The notes: generated by a model from the letters alone, not told the origin. A DNA stretch of 64,000 bases from an uncultured Altererythrobacter sp. (GCA_913055875.1 CAJXJY010000004.1:186001-250000); one strand, 5' to 3'. Positions 25,345 through 35,546 are shown, numbered from the stretch's first letter. Numbers and translations are program-made.

Positions 25345-25355
25345 GTAAAATTTAC
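25345..25355. promoter_or_regulatory. palindrome upstream of the XrtA gene cluster
   Basis: GTAAA-A-TTTAC, 60 bp before the glycosyltransferase start, is the only palindrome in the leader. It could be a PrsR or other regulator site. No good sigma54 -24/-12 pair with correct spacing was found beside it. Confidence 0.35.
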
Positions 25356-25415
25356 CGACATTTCATTTATCCGTCCTAGTCCGGTGCCCTGAACGGGAGC
25401 ACCGGGCCGGGATAG

Positions 25416-26801
25416 ATGATACGTCTTTTCAAGCACTACATACCGCACGCGGTCCTGCTGCTGAGCCTGTGCGATCTCGCGCTGCTGCTGCTGGTGGGAG
25501 AAGCGGCGTGGCAGTTGCGGGCTACGCAAACCGGTATGTCGGTCGGGCCGCTGGTCGGAAGGCTGGTGCCGCTCGGCGGTTTCGCACTGATCGTATGGAC
25601 CGCGATGATCGCGGTCGGGGTCTATCGCAGCGAGGCGCTGCGCTCGATGCGCTATGCCGGCGCGCGACTGCTGGTCGCGGTGAGCCTCGGCATCATCGCG
25701 CTCTCGGTGCTCGACTTTCTCGTGCCCGGCGCGACTTTCTGGCGTTCGACGCTGCTCTACGCGATGGTCCTCGCGGTGCTGGTGCTGATGGTCGGGCGGG
25801 TGCTGATCGGAGCAGTGATCGGCACCACTCCGTTTCGCCGCCGGGTGATGGTGTTGGGCGCGGGCCGCCGGGCGCAGCGTTTGCACGACCTTGGTGAACG
25901 GCCCGAGGCCGGGTTCACCATCGTCGCCTTTCTCGGCATGAACGATCCCGAACGGGTGGTCGCCGAAGCCATGCCGCGCTCGGCGATCGACGATCTGGGG
26001 CGTTTCGTAGATCATCTCGGCGTCAGCGAAGTCGTTCTCGCGCTCGAGGAGCGCCGCAACGCGCTGCCGCTCAAGGACCTGCTGCGGGTCAAGACGATGG
26101 GCGTCCACGTCAACGAATTCAGCAGTTTCGTAGAGCGCGAAACGGGTCGCGTCGATCTCGATTCGGTCAATCCGAGTTGGCTGATCTTCTCCGACGGCTT
26201 TTCCTCGGGCCGTGCCTTCTCGAGTGCCGCAAAGCGTGCGTTCGACGTGCTCGCGAGCAGCCTGCTTCTGGTGCTGACGCTGCCGGTGATCGCGCTGTTC
26301 GCGCTGTTGGTGAAGCTCGACAGCAAGGGGCCGGCATTCTTCCGCCAGCGCCGTGTCGGCCTCTACGGCCAGAGCTTCGATCTCATCAAGCTGCGCTCGA
26401 TGCGCACCGATGCCGAGAAGGACGGTGCGAAGTGGGCGGAGAAGGACGATCCGCGCATCACCAGGCTCGGCAAGTTCATCCGCAAGGTGCGAATCGACGA
26501 ATTGCCGCAGGCGTGGTCGGTGCTCAAGGGCGAGATGAGCTTCGTCGGCCCGCGCCCCGAAGTGCCGCAATTCGTTGCCGATCTCGAGGACAAGCTGCCC
26601 TATTACGCCGAGCGTCACATGGTGAAGCCGGGCATCACCGGCTGGGCGCAGATCAACTATCCCTACGGCGCGAGCATCGAGGATGCGCGGCACAAGCTCG
26701 AATACGATCTCTATTACGCCAAGAACTACACGCCTTTCCTCGACCTGCTGATCCTGCTGCAGACGCTGCGCGTGGTGCTGTGGCCCGAGGGAGCGCGCTG
26801 A
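25416..26801 (+). CDS. XrtA/PEP-CTERM-type sugar transferase (TIGR03013-like)
   Basis: A 461-residue polyprenyl-phosphate sugar-1-phosphate transferase. Four N-terminal membrane helices (to about residue 130) lead to a Rossmann-like nucleotide domain (RRRVMVLGAGRRAQRLHDLG). After a fifth helix comes the C-terminal bacterial sugar transferase domain with KRAFDVLASSLLLVLTLPVI, FDLIKLRSMRTDAEKDG, RKVRIDELPQAW and FVGPRPEVPQF. It probably starts exopolysaccharide synthesis. Its TGA overlaps the ATG of the kinase gene, and the next genes are prsK and prsR, the usual XrtA neighbours. Confidence 0.9.
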   Translation: MIRLFKHYIPHAVLLLSLCDLALLLLVGEAAWQLRATQTGMSVGPLVGRLVPLGGFALIVWTAMIAVGVYRSEALRSMRYAGARLLVAVSLGIIALSVLDFLVPGATFWRSTLLYAMVLAVLVLMVGRVLIGAVIGTTPFRRRVMVLGAGRRAQRLHDLGERPEAGFTIVAFLGMNDPERVVAEAMPRSAIDDLGRFVDHLGVSEVVLALEERRNALPLKDLLRVKTMGVHVNEFSSFVERETGRVDLDSVNPSWLIFSDGFSSGRAFSSAAKRAFDVLASSLLLVLTLPVIALFALLVKLDSKGPAFFRQRRVGLYGQSFDLIKLRSMRTDAEKDGAKWAEKDDPRITRLGKFIRKVRIDELPQAWSVLKGEMSFVGPRPEVPQFVADLEDKLPYYAERHMVKPGITGWAQINYPYGASIEDARHKLEYDLYYAKNYTPFLDLLILLQTLRVVLWPEGAR

Positions 26802-28915
26802 TGCCCGACGTGGCGACCGGCTGGCTCCTCGCGAGCTTCTTCCTGCATCTGGCGGGCGCGCTGGTATGCGTCGGCGCGGCGGCCTGGATCCTGCGCAAGG
26901 GTGACGCCGCAAGGCCCGATCGCAAACCGACCATGGCGGCGCTGCTGCTGACCGCTCTGTGGTGCGTGGTTTTCGCCGCCTATGGCGAGCGCAGCGTGCT
27001 TGCGGCGATGGCCGAGACCGCACGCAACCTCGCCTGGATCAACGTGCTCTACCGGCTGTTCGCGGCCGACGGACGCCACGAGAGCCTCAAGCCGATCCGG
27101 CCCGTGATCGGCGCGCTGGCCTTCGTCGAAGGGCTGCAGCCGGTGCTGCTGGTGTTCCAGTATCGGCTGGCGATCACGCCCGCGCTGAGCGAGCTGACCT
27201 TCGAGGTGCAGGCGATGTTTCGGGTGCTCGTCGCGATCGGTGCTCTCGTCCTGCTTCACAACCTCTATGTCGGTGCATCCACCGCCACGCGGCAGGTGTT
27301 GCGCTGGACCGCCACTTCGCTTGCCGTGCTGTGGGCCTACGAACTCAACCTGCATACCGTTGCCTATCTCGGCGGCACCTTCCCGTCCGAGCTGCTGGCC
27401 GTGCGCGGACTGGCGCTCGCATTCGTTGCTGCAGGGCTTGCAGCTGGCATTTCCGCGAATTCCAAGGGGCTGAATCTGCGGCCCTCGCGCGCAATGGCGT
27501 TCCAGAGCCTCTCGCTGCTGGTGATCGGCGGGTACCTGCTCATCATGCTTGCCATCGCGGGCTGGCTGGACCTGCTCGGCGGAGGCTACGGCCGGTTGAC
27601 GCAGGTCGGCTTCCTGTTCGCCGCGGTAGCCGTTGCGATGTTCTGCCTGCCGTCGAAGCGGCTGCGCGCATGGATGCGGGTGACGGTGGTCAAGCACCTG
27701 TTCCAGCACCGCTACGACTACCGCGCCGAATGGCTGCGCTTCACCCGCACGATCGGACGCGGCAGCGGCGGTTCGCTGACAGAGCGCGTGGTCCAGGCGA
27801 TGGCGGACATTACCGACAGCCCGTCCGGGCTGCTGCTGCTGCCGGCGGAGGAAGGCGGGCTGACACTCGCTTCGCGCTGGCAATGGCGCACGCTGCATGT
27901 CCCGGCGCAGGCGATCTCACCCGACCTCGCAATGCTGCTCGGGCGCGGACACTTCATCCTCGATCTCGACGAAATCCGTGCCGGAACCGACCACCATGGC
28001 GAACTGTCGCTCGTGCCCGACTGGCTGGTCGCCGAAGAGCAGGCGTGGGCACTCGTCCCGCTGCTGCATTTCGACCGCCTGACGGGGGTTATCGTGCTCG
28101 CGCGGCCGGCGGTACCGCGGCGGCTCGATTGGGAGGATTTCGACCTGCTCAAGCTCGCCGGACAGCAGCTCGCGAGCTACCTTGCCGAGCAGTCGACCCA
28201 GAAGGCGCTGATGGAGGCGGAACGCTTCGACGAATTCAACCGCCGCATCGCTTTCGTCATGCACGATATCAAGAACCTCGCCAGCCAGCTGTCGCTGCTC
28301 GCGCGCAATGCCGAGCTGCACGCCGACAACCCGGATTTCCGCGCCGACATGCTCGTCACGCTGCGCAACAGCTCGGAAAAGCTCAACGGTCTGCTCGCGC
28401 GGCTGGGCCGCTACGGGGCCAACGGCAAGGAGCGGCGCATTCCGGTCGCGCTCGACCCGCTGTGCCGCCGCGTGGCGGCGAAATTCGAAGGCGGGCACCG
28501 CGTGCAGTATCTGGGTGGCGGAAACGTTACCGCGGCGGCCGATCCCGAAGCGCTCGAGCAGGCGCTCGACCATCTGGTGCAGAATGCCGTCGAGGCCAGC
28601 GATACGCCCAATCCGGTCATGCTCGAACTGTCCGCCGGAGCCTCGCATGCGCGGCTGCAGGTACTCGATTCGGGCACCGGGATGAGCGCCGATTTCGTGC
28701 GCAACGGCCTGTTCAAGCCCTTCGTGTCCTCGAAAACCGACGGTTTCGGCATCGGCGCGTTCGAGGCGCGCGAACTGGTCCGCGGAATGGGCGGGCGGCT
28801 CGAGGTCGAATCGCGCGAGGGGCTTGGAACCCGCTTCAATATCACCCTGCCGCTGGCGGCCGCAGCGGGGCTTCCCGCCCCGGACGGTGCAGCGGAAGGC
28901 AAGGAGGTCGCATAA
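26801..28915 (+). CDS. prsK: PEP-CTERM/XrtA system histidine kinase PrsK
   Basis: A 704-residue membrane sensor kinase. Roughly eight N-terminal helices cover residues 5-290, followed by a GAF-like domain (about 310-470). The kinase core has the unusual H-box FVMHDIKNLASQLSLLARN (HDIKN, not HELRTP). The ATPase boxes are LVQNAVEASD (N), DSGTGMSADF (G1) and TDGFGIGAFEARELVRGMGG. This arrangement matches TIGR02916. It overlaps the upstream transferase (ATGA-type) and the downstream prsR (TAATG). Confidence 0.92.
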   Translation: MPDVATGWLLASFFLHLAGALVCVGAAAWILRKGDAARPDRKPTMAALLLTALWCVVFAAYGERSVLAAMAETARNLAWINVLYRLFAADGRHESLKPIRPVIGALAFVEGLQPVLLVFQYRLAITPALSELTFEVQAMFRVLVAIGALVLLHNLYVGASTATRQVLRWTATSLAVLWAYELNLHTVAYLGGTFPSELLAVRGLALAFVAAGLAAGISANSKGLNLRPSRAMAFQSLSLLVIGGYLLIMLAIAGWLDLLGGGYGRLTQVGFLFAAVAVAMFCLPSKRLRAWMRVTVVKHLFQHRYDYRAEWLRFTRTIGRGSGGSLTERVVQAMADITDSPSGLLLLPAEEGGLTLASRWQWRTLHVPAQAISPDLAMLLGRGHFILDLDEIRAGTDHHGELSLVPDWLVAEEQAWALVPLLHFDRLTGVIVLARPAVPRRLDWEDFDLLKLAGQQLASYLAEQSTQKALMEAERFDEFNRRIAFVMHDIKNLASQLSLLARNAELHADNPDFRADMLVTLRNSSEKLNGLLARLGRYGANGKERRIPVALDPLCRRVAAKFEGGHRVQYLGGGNVTAAADPEALEQALDHLVQNAVEASDTPNPVMLELSAGASHARLQVLDSGTGMSADFVRNGLFKPFVSSKTDGFGIGAFEARELVRGMGGRLEVESREGLGTRFNITLPLAAAAGLPAPDGAAEGKEVA

Positions 28916-30279
28916 TGGCGCAGGACAAGCCGAAACTGCTGGTCGTCGAGGATGACGAGGGGCTGCAGGCGCAGCTCAAATGGGCGTATGAGGATTTCGA
29001 CGTGCTCATCGCGGGCGACCGCGCCTCTGCGCTGACTGCTCTGCGTTCTGAAGCGCCGGATGTGGTGACGCTCGACCTGGGCCTGCCCCCCGATCCGGAC
29101 GGCGTCACGGAAGGCTTCGCCGTGCTCGACGAGATCATGGCCCTGAAGCCCGATACCAAGGTAGTCGTCGCCTCGGGCCATGGCGAGCGCGCAAGTGCGC
29201 TGAAGGCGATCGAGCGCGGGGCTTACGATTTCTACCAGAAGCCGGTCGATATCGACGCGCTCGGCCTGATCGTGCGGCGCGCGCTGGCGCTGCACAAGAT
29301 CGAGCGGGAGAACCGCACGCTGGCCATGCGCGCGGGCGACGACAACACCGTGCTCGGCAGCCTCATCACCGCCGCGCCGGAGATGATCAAGGTCGCGCGG
29401 ATGATCGAGCGGGTGGCGAACACGTCGGTCTCCGTCATGCTGCTCGGCGCGAGCGGGACCGGCAAGGAACTGCTCGCGCGCGGATTGCACGATGCGAGCG
29501 ACCGCAGGGACGAGGCCTTCGTGGCGATCAATTGCGCCGCGATTCCCGAGAACCTGCTCGAAAGCGAGCTGTTCGGGCACGAAAAGGGTGCCTTCACCGG
29601 CGCGGTCAAGACCACCGAGGGCAAGATCGAGCTGGCCGACGGGGGCACCTTGTTCCTGGACGAGGTCGGCGACATTCCTCTGCCGCTGCAGGTCAAGCTG
29701 CTGCGTTTCCTCCAGGAACGCACGATCGAACGGATCGGAGGGCGCAAGCAGATCGAGGTCGATACGCGGATCGTGTGCGCGACTCACCAGGACCTCGAAG
29801 CGATGATCGCCGAGGGCACTTTTCGCGAGGATCTGTTCTACCGGCTCGCCGAGATCGTCGTGCGGATCCCGGCGCTGGGCGACCGCCCGGGCGATGCGGT
29901 GCTGCTCGCCAAGAGCTTCCTCAAGCGCTTCGCGAACGAAATCAATCCGAACGTTACCGGCTTCAGCGCCGAGGCGCTGGCGGCGATCGACGGCTGGTCG
30001 TGGCCCGGCAATGTCCGCGAACTCGAAAACCGCGTGAAGCGCGCGGTGATCATGGCCGAGGGCAAGCTGGTACGGCCCGAGGATCTCGACCTCGACGAAG
30101 AGGGCGAGGACGAGACCCAATTGCTTAACCTAAAGAGCGCGCGCGAGATGTCCGACCGCAAGGTGATCCGCCACGCGCTCGCGCGCAGCGAAGGCAATAT
30201 CTCGAATACCGCGCGCCTGCTCGGGATCAGCCGCCCGACGCTCTACGATCTGCTCAAGCAGTATGACCTGCAGACGTGA
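28915..30279 (+). CDS. prsR: PEP-CTERM-box response regulator PrsR (NtrC-type)
   Basis: A 454-residue sigma54-dependent activator. The receiver domain has the phosphoacceptor D54 in VVTLDLGLPPD. The AAA+ domain has Walker A GASGTGKELLARG, an intact sigma54-contact loop KGAFTGAVK and Walker B GGTLFLDEVGD. The C-terminal Fis-type helix-turn-helix is GNISNTARLLGISRPTLYDL. It should be phosphorylated by PrsK and switch on EPS and PEP-CTERM protein genes. The targets are not evident in this window. Confidence 0.93.
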   Translation: MAQDKPKLLVVEDDEGLQAQLKWAYEDFDVLIAGDRASALTALRSEAPDVVTLDLGLPPDPDGVTEGFAVLDEIMALKPDTKVVVASGHGERASALKAIERGAYDFYQKPVDIDALGLIVRRALALHKIERENRTLAMRAGDDNTVLGSLITAAPEMIKVARMIERVANTSVSVMLLGASGTGKELLARGLHDASDRRDEAFVAINCAAIPENLLESELFGHEKGAFTGAVKTTEGKIELADGGTLFLDEVGDIPLPLQVKLLRFLQERTIERIGGRKQIEVDTRIVCATHQDLEAMIAEGTFREDLFYRLAEIVVRIPALGDRPGDAVLLAKSFLKRFANEINPNVTGFSAEALAAIDGWSWPGNVRELENRVKRAVIMAEGKLVRPEDLDLDEEGEDETQLLNLKSAREMSDRKVIRHALARSEGNISNTARLLGISRPTLYDLLKQYDLQT

Positions 30280-32038
30280 TCCTTTCCGTGGGCCGGCCTA
30301 CGCGCTGGCTCTGCTGTTCGCCCTGTCGGGCTGCGGTTCGGGCGAGCCCGAACTGACACCGCTCGAGCAGGCGCAGCTGTCGCTCGACAACGGCGACGGG
30401 CTCGGCGCGGAGATTGCGCTGCGCAAGCTGCTCGAACAGGGCGTCCCGCCCGAGCAGCTTGCCGCCTATATCGGGCAGGCAGAACTGCTGCAGGGGCAGT
30501 TCGCCGAAGCGCGCCGGTGGCTGGGGGAAGGGCGCTTTTCCGAATCCTCGCGCGGCTACGGATTTCACATGCTCGGGCGGCTCGAAATGGCGGAAGGCGA
30601 TCTCGCCGCCGCGGGCCGCGCATTCGACCGGGCCTTCGCCTCCATTCCGGACAGCGCCGACCTGTGGGTCGACGTCGCCCGGCTGCGCTTTCGTGGCGGC
30701 GAACAAGCGCAGGCGATCGAAGCGAGCAAGCGAGCGGTCGAACTCGGCCCCGAGAACCCGGCAGCACTGCAATTGCGCGCGCAGCTGGTGCGCGATGCGG
30801 ACGGCTTGCGCGCCTCGCTGCCGTGGTTCGAGGCCGCGCTCGAACACAATCCGGACAACATAGAATTGCTCGGCGAATATGCCGCGACGCTGGGCGATCT
30901 CGGCCGGGCGCAGGACATGCTCGCGACGGTCCGCCGGATGGCGGAGATCGACGATCGTTACCCGCGTATCCTCTACCTCCAGTCGGTTCTGGCGGCGCGC
31001 GCGGGCAAGTTCGATCTTGCGCGCACATTGCTCCAGCGCGTCGAGCCGATGCTCCGGCAGACACCCGCCGTGCTCGTGCTTTCCGGCATCGTCGACATGG
31101 AGAACGGCAATTACGAAAGCGCAGCGCAGGCGTTCGACCGGCTGGTTACGATGCAGCCCGACAACAGCCGCGCCCGGCACCTGCTGGCACGCTCTGTCGC
31201 GCTCGGCCTGAACGAGGCGGAATTGGCCCACCGCTTCACGGACCTCGCCCAACGATCGAGCGCTTCGCCGTGGCTGAGGATCCTACTGGCGCGGGCATAC
31301 GAGGCCGACGAAGAGCGGGAAAAGGCAGCCGCACTGCTCGATCGGGCGGCGGAGCCGAAAGCAAACGGGTTGCACGCACTGCCCGGTCATACCCCGCTAT
31401 CGGTGGCGGAAATGCGCGACGACGACAGCGGGAGCAATGTGCTGTCGCTGGTGCGGGGCCGAATACTGGCCGGACAACCCGCGGCCGCCGTGCGAGAGGC
31501 CGAGGCGTTCCGCAAGCGATTCCCCGGATCGGCGGATGCAATGGCGCTCGCCGGCGACGCCTACCGTGCGAACGGCGATACGGAGCGTGCGCTTGGCCAC
31601 TATCGCGGAGCGGCGTCGATCCGGCGCACCTGGCCACTGGTGAAGCGGATGGCGGGCGCATACCGCTTTGCCGGGCGGGGCCGGGAGGCCGCCATGCTGT
31701 TGGAACGCCACTTCGCCGGCGATCCGGGCAATGCGGAGGCCGCGGGCGAACTCGCCCGGATCGCGATGGCCTCCGGACACTGGCCGCGCGCCGCCATGCT
31801 GCTCGATCACGCGCTCGATCACGGCGGCGAGCGGGATCCCTCGCTATGGGCGCTGCGCGCCATCGCAGCGCGCCAACTGGGAGACGACGAGCTGGCCTAC
31901 GATGCCGCGGTTTTCGCCTATGCGCTGCAACCGATGAGCCGCGAAACGACCGCGCTGCTGACGCAATTGCTGGCCGAATACGGCGAGGACGAAGCCGCTG
32001 TCGCCTTCGCCGACAAGCTCAGGCTGATGGCTCGCTGA
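30263..32038 (+). CDS. TPR-repeat lipoprotein of the XrtA system (PrsT-like)
   Basis: A 591-residue predicted lipoprotein (ALLFALSGCGSGE) built of tetratricopeptide repeats throughout, for example AEGDLAAAGRAFDRAFASIP, MENGNYESAAQAFDRLVTMQ and ANGDTERALGHYRGAA. In XrtA operons a TPR lipoprotein, PrsT, follows prsR. This one is clearly shorter than the roughly 900-residue PrsT I know, so it may be a reduced form. It starts inside prsR (17-bp overlap) and its 3' end overlaps the convergent DUF475 gene by 20 bp. Confidence 0.78.
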   Translation: MTCRRDPFRGPAYALALLFALSGCGSGEPELTPLEQAQLSLDNGDGLGAEIALRKLLEQGVPPEQLAAYIGQAELLQGQFAEARRWLGEGRFSESSRGYGFHMLGRLEMAEGDLAAAGRAFDRAFASIPDSADLWVDVARLRFRGGEQAQAIEASKRAVELGPENPAALQLRAQLVRDADGLRASLPWFEAALEHNPDNIELLGEYAATLGDLGRAQDMLATVRRMAEIDDRYPRILYLQSVLAARAGKFDLARTLLQRVEPMLRQTPAVLVLSGIVDMENGNYESAAQAFDRLVTMQPDNSRARHLLARSVALGLNEAELAHRFTDLAQRSSASPWLRILLARAYEADEEREKAAALLDRAAEPKANGLHALPGHTPLSVAEMRDDDSGSNVLSLVRGRILAGQPAAAVREAEAFRKRFPGSADAMALAGDAYRANGDTERALGHYRGAASIRRTWPLVKRMAGAYRFAGRGREAAMLLERHFAGDPGNAEAAGELARIAMASGHWPRAAMLLDHALDHGGERDPSLWALRAIAARQLGDDELAYDAAVFAYALQPMSRETTALLTQLLAEYGEDEAAVAFADKLRLMAR

Positions 32039-33083
32039 CCGCGCTTTCGCGGCGGTTGTAGCGGATCGACCACCACAGCGAGAGACCGATCAGCACTGCG
32101 CCTATGAGGCCGGTAATGGTCTCCGGGATATGCACCTTGGCCGAGATCAGCATGATCGCGCCGAGCACGATGATCGCCCAGAAGGCCCCATGCTCCAGGA
32201 AACGGTATTGCGCCAGCGTGCCCTTGCGCACGAGATGGATCGTCATCGAGCGCACGAACATCGCGCCGATCGACAGGCCGAGCGCGATCACCACCATGTT
32301 GTTCGACAGCGCAAAGGCGCCGATCACCCCGTCGAAGCTGAACGAGGCATCGAGCACGTTGAGATACAGGAATCCGCCAAGCCCGCTGCGTACGACCGCG
32401 CCCGCAAGGCGCTGCTTCTCCTCGTGCAGCTTGAGCAAGGTGTTGATCCCCTCGACCGCGATAAAGGTGACGAGACCGAGAATGCCGGCGACGAGGAATG
32501 TGAGCGCCTCGTTCGGGTCGAGCAGCGTCGAGATGCCCCACATGATCAGCAACAGGATCGCGATTTCGGCGGCGGGCAACGCGGCGAAGCTGGACAGCTT
32601 GCGCTCGAGCCAGTTGATCCAGTGCACGTCCTTGTCGAGATCGAAAAAGAACTTCAGCCCGACCATGGCTAGGAAGGCACCGCCGAACCCTGCGATCCCG
32701 ACATGCGCCGAACTGACGATCCGTTCGTATTCCTGCGGATCGTTGAGCGACAGGTCGATCGTTTCGACCGGCCCGAGCCCCGCCGCTATGGCGACGATGG
32801 CGAGCGGGAACACGATCCGCATTCCGAACACTGCGAAGGCGATGCCCCAGGTGAGGAAGCGACGCTGCCACACCTCGTCCATCTCCTTGAGCACCGAGGC
32901 GTTGACCACGGCGTTGTCGAAGCTGAGCGATATTTCGAGCACCGACAGCACGACGATGATCCACAAGATTGCCGCGGTTCCCGCGAGCGTGCCGGTGCTG
33001 GCCCAGCCGTACCACACGCCGAGCCCGAGGCAGGCCAGCGTGAAGATCAGCGAGAAGCCGTAGAAGCGAATCAGCGTTGCCAT
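32019..33083 (-). CDS. DUF475 (TerC-like) membrane protein
   Basis: A 354-residue polytopic membrane protein of the DUF475/TerC group. About nine helices are visible. The acidic intramembrane motifs are VLEISLSFDNAVVNASVLKE near residue 48 and the second-half counterpart NVLDASFSFDGVIGAFALSN, both with the SFDN/SFDG signature typical of TerC-like metal ion exporters. The substrate is unknown; Mn2+ or another divalent cation is a guess from TerC relatives. Start ATG at 33083. Confidence 0.88.
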   Translation of the reverse strand: MATLIRFYGFSLIFTLACLGLGVWYGWASTGTLAGTAAILWIIVVLSVLEISLSFDNAVVNASVLKEMDEVWQRRFLTWGIAFAVFGMRIVFPLAIVAIAAGLGPVETIDLSLNDPQEYERIVSSAHVGIAGFGGAFLAMVGLKFFFDLDKDVHWINWLERKLSSFAALPAAEIAILLLIMWGISTLLDPNEALTFLVAGILGLVTFIAVEGINTLLKLHEEKQRLAGAVVRSGLGGFLYLNVLDASFSFDGVIGAFALSNNMVVIALGLSIGAMFVRSMTIHLVRKGTLAQYRFLEHGAFWAIIVLGAIMLISAKVHIPETITGLIGAVLIGLSLWWSIRYNRRESAVSEPSA

Positions 33084-33124
33084 CGAAGCCTGTCCTGTAG
33101 GGGAGTGCGCGCGGGAGTCCCGGC

Positions 33125-33997
33125 TCAACTCTTCGGCTGGTAGGTCTGTTCCTCGCCCGGGAAGCTGCGCGCACGGACTTCCTCGGCATAGGTCCTGGCG
33201 GTCTGCTCGATCGTCTCGGCGATATTGCCGTATTTCTTCACGAAGCGCGGCACGCGCTCGAACATGCCGAGCATGTCGTCGGTCACCAGAACCTGTCCGT
33301 CGCACTGCGCCGAAGCGCCGATACCGATGGTCGGTGCGGAAACGGTTCTGGTCACTGCGATGGCAATCGGTTCGATCACGCCTTCGACGACAATCGCGAA
33401 CGCGCCGGCCTCGTCGAGCGCCTTGGCGTCGCTCACGATCTTGTCCGCCTCGGTATCGCTGCGCCCGCGCGCGGCATAGCCTCCAAGCACGTTGACCGCC
33501 TGAGGGGTCAGCCCGACATGTCCCATCACCGGGATGCCGCGCCGGTTCAGGAACGCGACCGTTTCGGCCATCGCCTCGCCGCCTTCGAGTTTCACCGCTG
33601 CAGCGCCGCTCTGCTTGAGCAGGAAAGTGGCGCTCTCGAACGCCTGCTGGGGCGATTGTTCGTAGCTGCCGAACGGCATGTCGACGACCACGACCGAATG
33701 AAAGCTCCCGCGCACCACGGCGGCGGCATGGTTGGCCATCATTTCGAGCGTGACGGGAATGGTCGACGGCAGGCCGTAAATGACCTGCCCGAGCGAATCC
33801 CCGACCAGCAGCAGGTCGCAATGCGCATCGAGCAGCTGCGCCTGGCGCGCGGTGTAGGCGGTCAGCATTACCAGCGGCTCGCCGCTCTCGCCGTCGGTCT
33901 TGCGCTGGCGGATCTTCGGCACCGTCAGGCGCTTCATCGGCGCCGGCGTCGGATTGGCGCGGCTGGTCGAGGTGTCGAGCTGGAAGGTCGTGGACAT
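33125..33997 (-). CDS. panB: 3-methyl-2-oxobutanoate hydroxymethyltransferase
   Basis: First step of pantothenate synthesis, transferring a hydroxymethyl group from methylene-THF to ketoisovalerate. The 290-residue decamer-type enzyme has [29 protein letters not shown] (metal Asp), [33 protein letters not shown] and [17 protein letters not shown]. It is divergent from the NSS transporter gene. panC is not adjacent. Confidence 0.95.
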   Translation of the reverse strand: MSTTFQLDTSTSRANPTPAPMKRLTVPKIRQRKTDGESGEPLVMLTAYTARQAQLLDAHCDLLLVGDSLGQVIYGLPSTIPVTLEMMANHAAAVVRGSFHSVVVVDMPFGSYEQSPQQAFESATFLLKQSGAAAVKLEGGEAMAETVAFLNRRGIPVMGHVGLTPQAVNVLGGYAARGRSDTEADKIVSDAKALDEAGAFAIVVEGVIEPIAIAVTRTVSAPTIGIGASAQCDGQVLVTDDMLGMFERVPRFVKKYGNIAETIEQTARTYAEEVRARSFPGEEQTYQPKS

Positions 33998-34112
33998 GGC
34001 TGCGCTTCTAGCGATGCAGGGGATTTGCGCAAATGCTCCCTCGACTGGCGAGGCGATTCAAGGCACAAGCGCGGCTTCGCGCACGCCAGAAGCGCCTGGG
34101 AGGAAATCGCAA

Positions 34113-35540
34113 ATGGTCGCAACGACGAAAACCGGCGAGGGATGGTCCTCGCGTTCCGCCTTCATTCTCGCCGCGATCGGTGCCGCGGTCGGGCTGGGCA
34201 ATGTCTGGCGCTTCCCGACGCTCGCGGGAGAAAACGGGGGCGGGGCCTTCGTGCTGTTCTACGTCGCCTGCGTGGTCCTGCTCGGCCTGCCGCTGGTCCT
34301 TTCGGAGATTTTCATCGGCCGCGCAGGCCAGACCGACGCGGTCGGTTCGATCAAGAAGGTCGCTGCCGATTCGGGTGTCTCCAGCCGATGGTCGGTGTTC
34401 GGTGCGATTGGCGCCATTGCCGCGTTTTTGATCCTGTCGTTCTATTCGGTCGTTGCCGGCTGGGTGCTCTACTATGTCGGTGTCATGGGCGCCGACCTGA
34501 TGCAGGCGATCGGTTCGGGCGACCCGTTCAGGGGTGCGCTGGCGGGGGAAAGCCAGGAGGCGATCCAGGGACGGATGGGTGACCTGTTCGCGAGTCCGAT
34601 GCTGTTGCTGGCGATGCATTTCGTATTCATGGGCGGGACGCTCTACATCGTCGCACGCGGCGTACACGGCGGGATCGAGAAGGCCGCGACATGGCTGATG
34701 CCGGCATTTTTCGCGCTGCTGGTGGGGATCACGATCTACGGAGCGATCGTCGGCGACATGGGCGATGCCTTGGCGTTTCTGTTCACGCCCGACTGGTCGC
34801 GATTGACCCCGCAAGCGATGAACGAGGCGCTGGGGCAGGCGCTGTTTTCGCTCTCGCTCGGGGTCGCCGGACTGATCACCTACGGTTCCTATATCCGCGA
34901 AGGACACAAACTCGGTTCGACCTCGGCTGCGATCGCTGTGGCCGATACCAGCGTCGCCCTGCTTGCCGGATTGATGATCTTCCCGATCGTGCTCGCGGTC
35001 GGTCTCGATCCTGCGGCGGGTCCGACGCTGGTGTTCCAGACGCTGCCCTTCGCGTTCCAGTCGATGCCTGCCGGAGCGCTGATCGGGTTCCTGTTCTTCG
35101 TCCTGATCCTGGTCGCGGCAATCACCAGTTCGATCTCGCTGCTCGAAGTTCCGACCGCATACGGCATCGGCGAACTGGGTCTGCGCCGGCACAGCTCGGC
35201 GCTGCTGTTCGGCGGCGGAGCATTCCTTATCGGTATCGCGTGCCTGCTGGGCTACAATGTCTGGTCCGACGTGCGGCCGCTCGGTTTCTGGCCGCTGTTC
35301 GCGGAGACCGACATTCTCGATACGGTGGACGGCTTCACCGGCAAGGTCATGCTGCCGCTCGGTGCCTTGTTGACCTCGCTCTTCATCGGCTGGCGCGCGG
35401 ACCGCAAGCTCGTACAGCAAACCACGGGCCTGACCGGTGGAATGTTTGCGCTGTGGCGGTTCCTGATCGCCTGGCTGTGTCCGATTGCAGTCACGATAAT
35501 CCTGGTTACCGGCCTGTTCCCGGCTGTCCTCGGCGGCTGA
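34113..35540 (+). CDS. sodium-dependent transporter, SNF/NSS family
   Basis: A 475-residue Na+-coupled amino-acid-type transporter with the LeuT fold and about 12 helices. The first helix carries the Na+/substrate motif IGAAVGLGNVWRFPTLAGENGG. ALFSLSLGVAGLITYGSY is the unwound sixth-helix region, and FVLILVAAITSSISLLEVP supplies the helix-8 Na+ site. GGGAGGAAA precedes the ATG at 34113; the open frame extends upstream without support. A terminator follows directly. Confidence 0.93.
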   Translation: MVATTKTGEGWSSRSAFILAAIGAAVGLGNVWRFPTLAGENGGGAFVLFYVACVVLLGLPLVLSEIFIGRAGQTDAVGSIKKVAADSGVSSRWSVFGAIGAIAAFLILSFYSVVAGWVLYYVGVMGADLMQAIGSGDPFRGALAGESQEAIQGRMGDLFASPMLLLAMHFVFMGGTLYIVARGVHGGIEKAATWLMPAFFALLVGITIYGAIVGDMGDALAFLFTPDWSRLTPQAMNEALGQALFSLSLGVAGLITYGSYIREGHKLGSTSAAIAVADTSVALLAGLMIFPIVLAVGLDPAAGPTLVFQTLPFAFQSMPAGALIGFLFFVLILVAAITSSISLLEVPTAYGIGELGLRRHSSALLFGGGAFLIGIACLLGYNVWSDVRPLGFWPLFAETDILDTVDGFTGKVMLPLGALLTSLFIGWRADRKLVQQTTGLTGGMFALWRFLIAWLCPIAVTIILVTGLFPAVLGG

Positions 35541-35546
35541 AACAAG

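Noticed and set aside
25322-25345. Sigma54 promoter before the XrtA glycosyltransferase
   Set aside because: GGCAC..GC is present but the GG-GC distance is 7 bp instead of 10.
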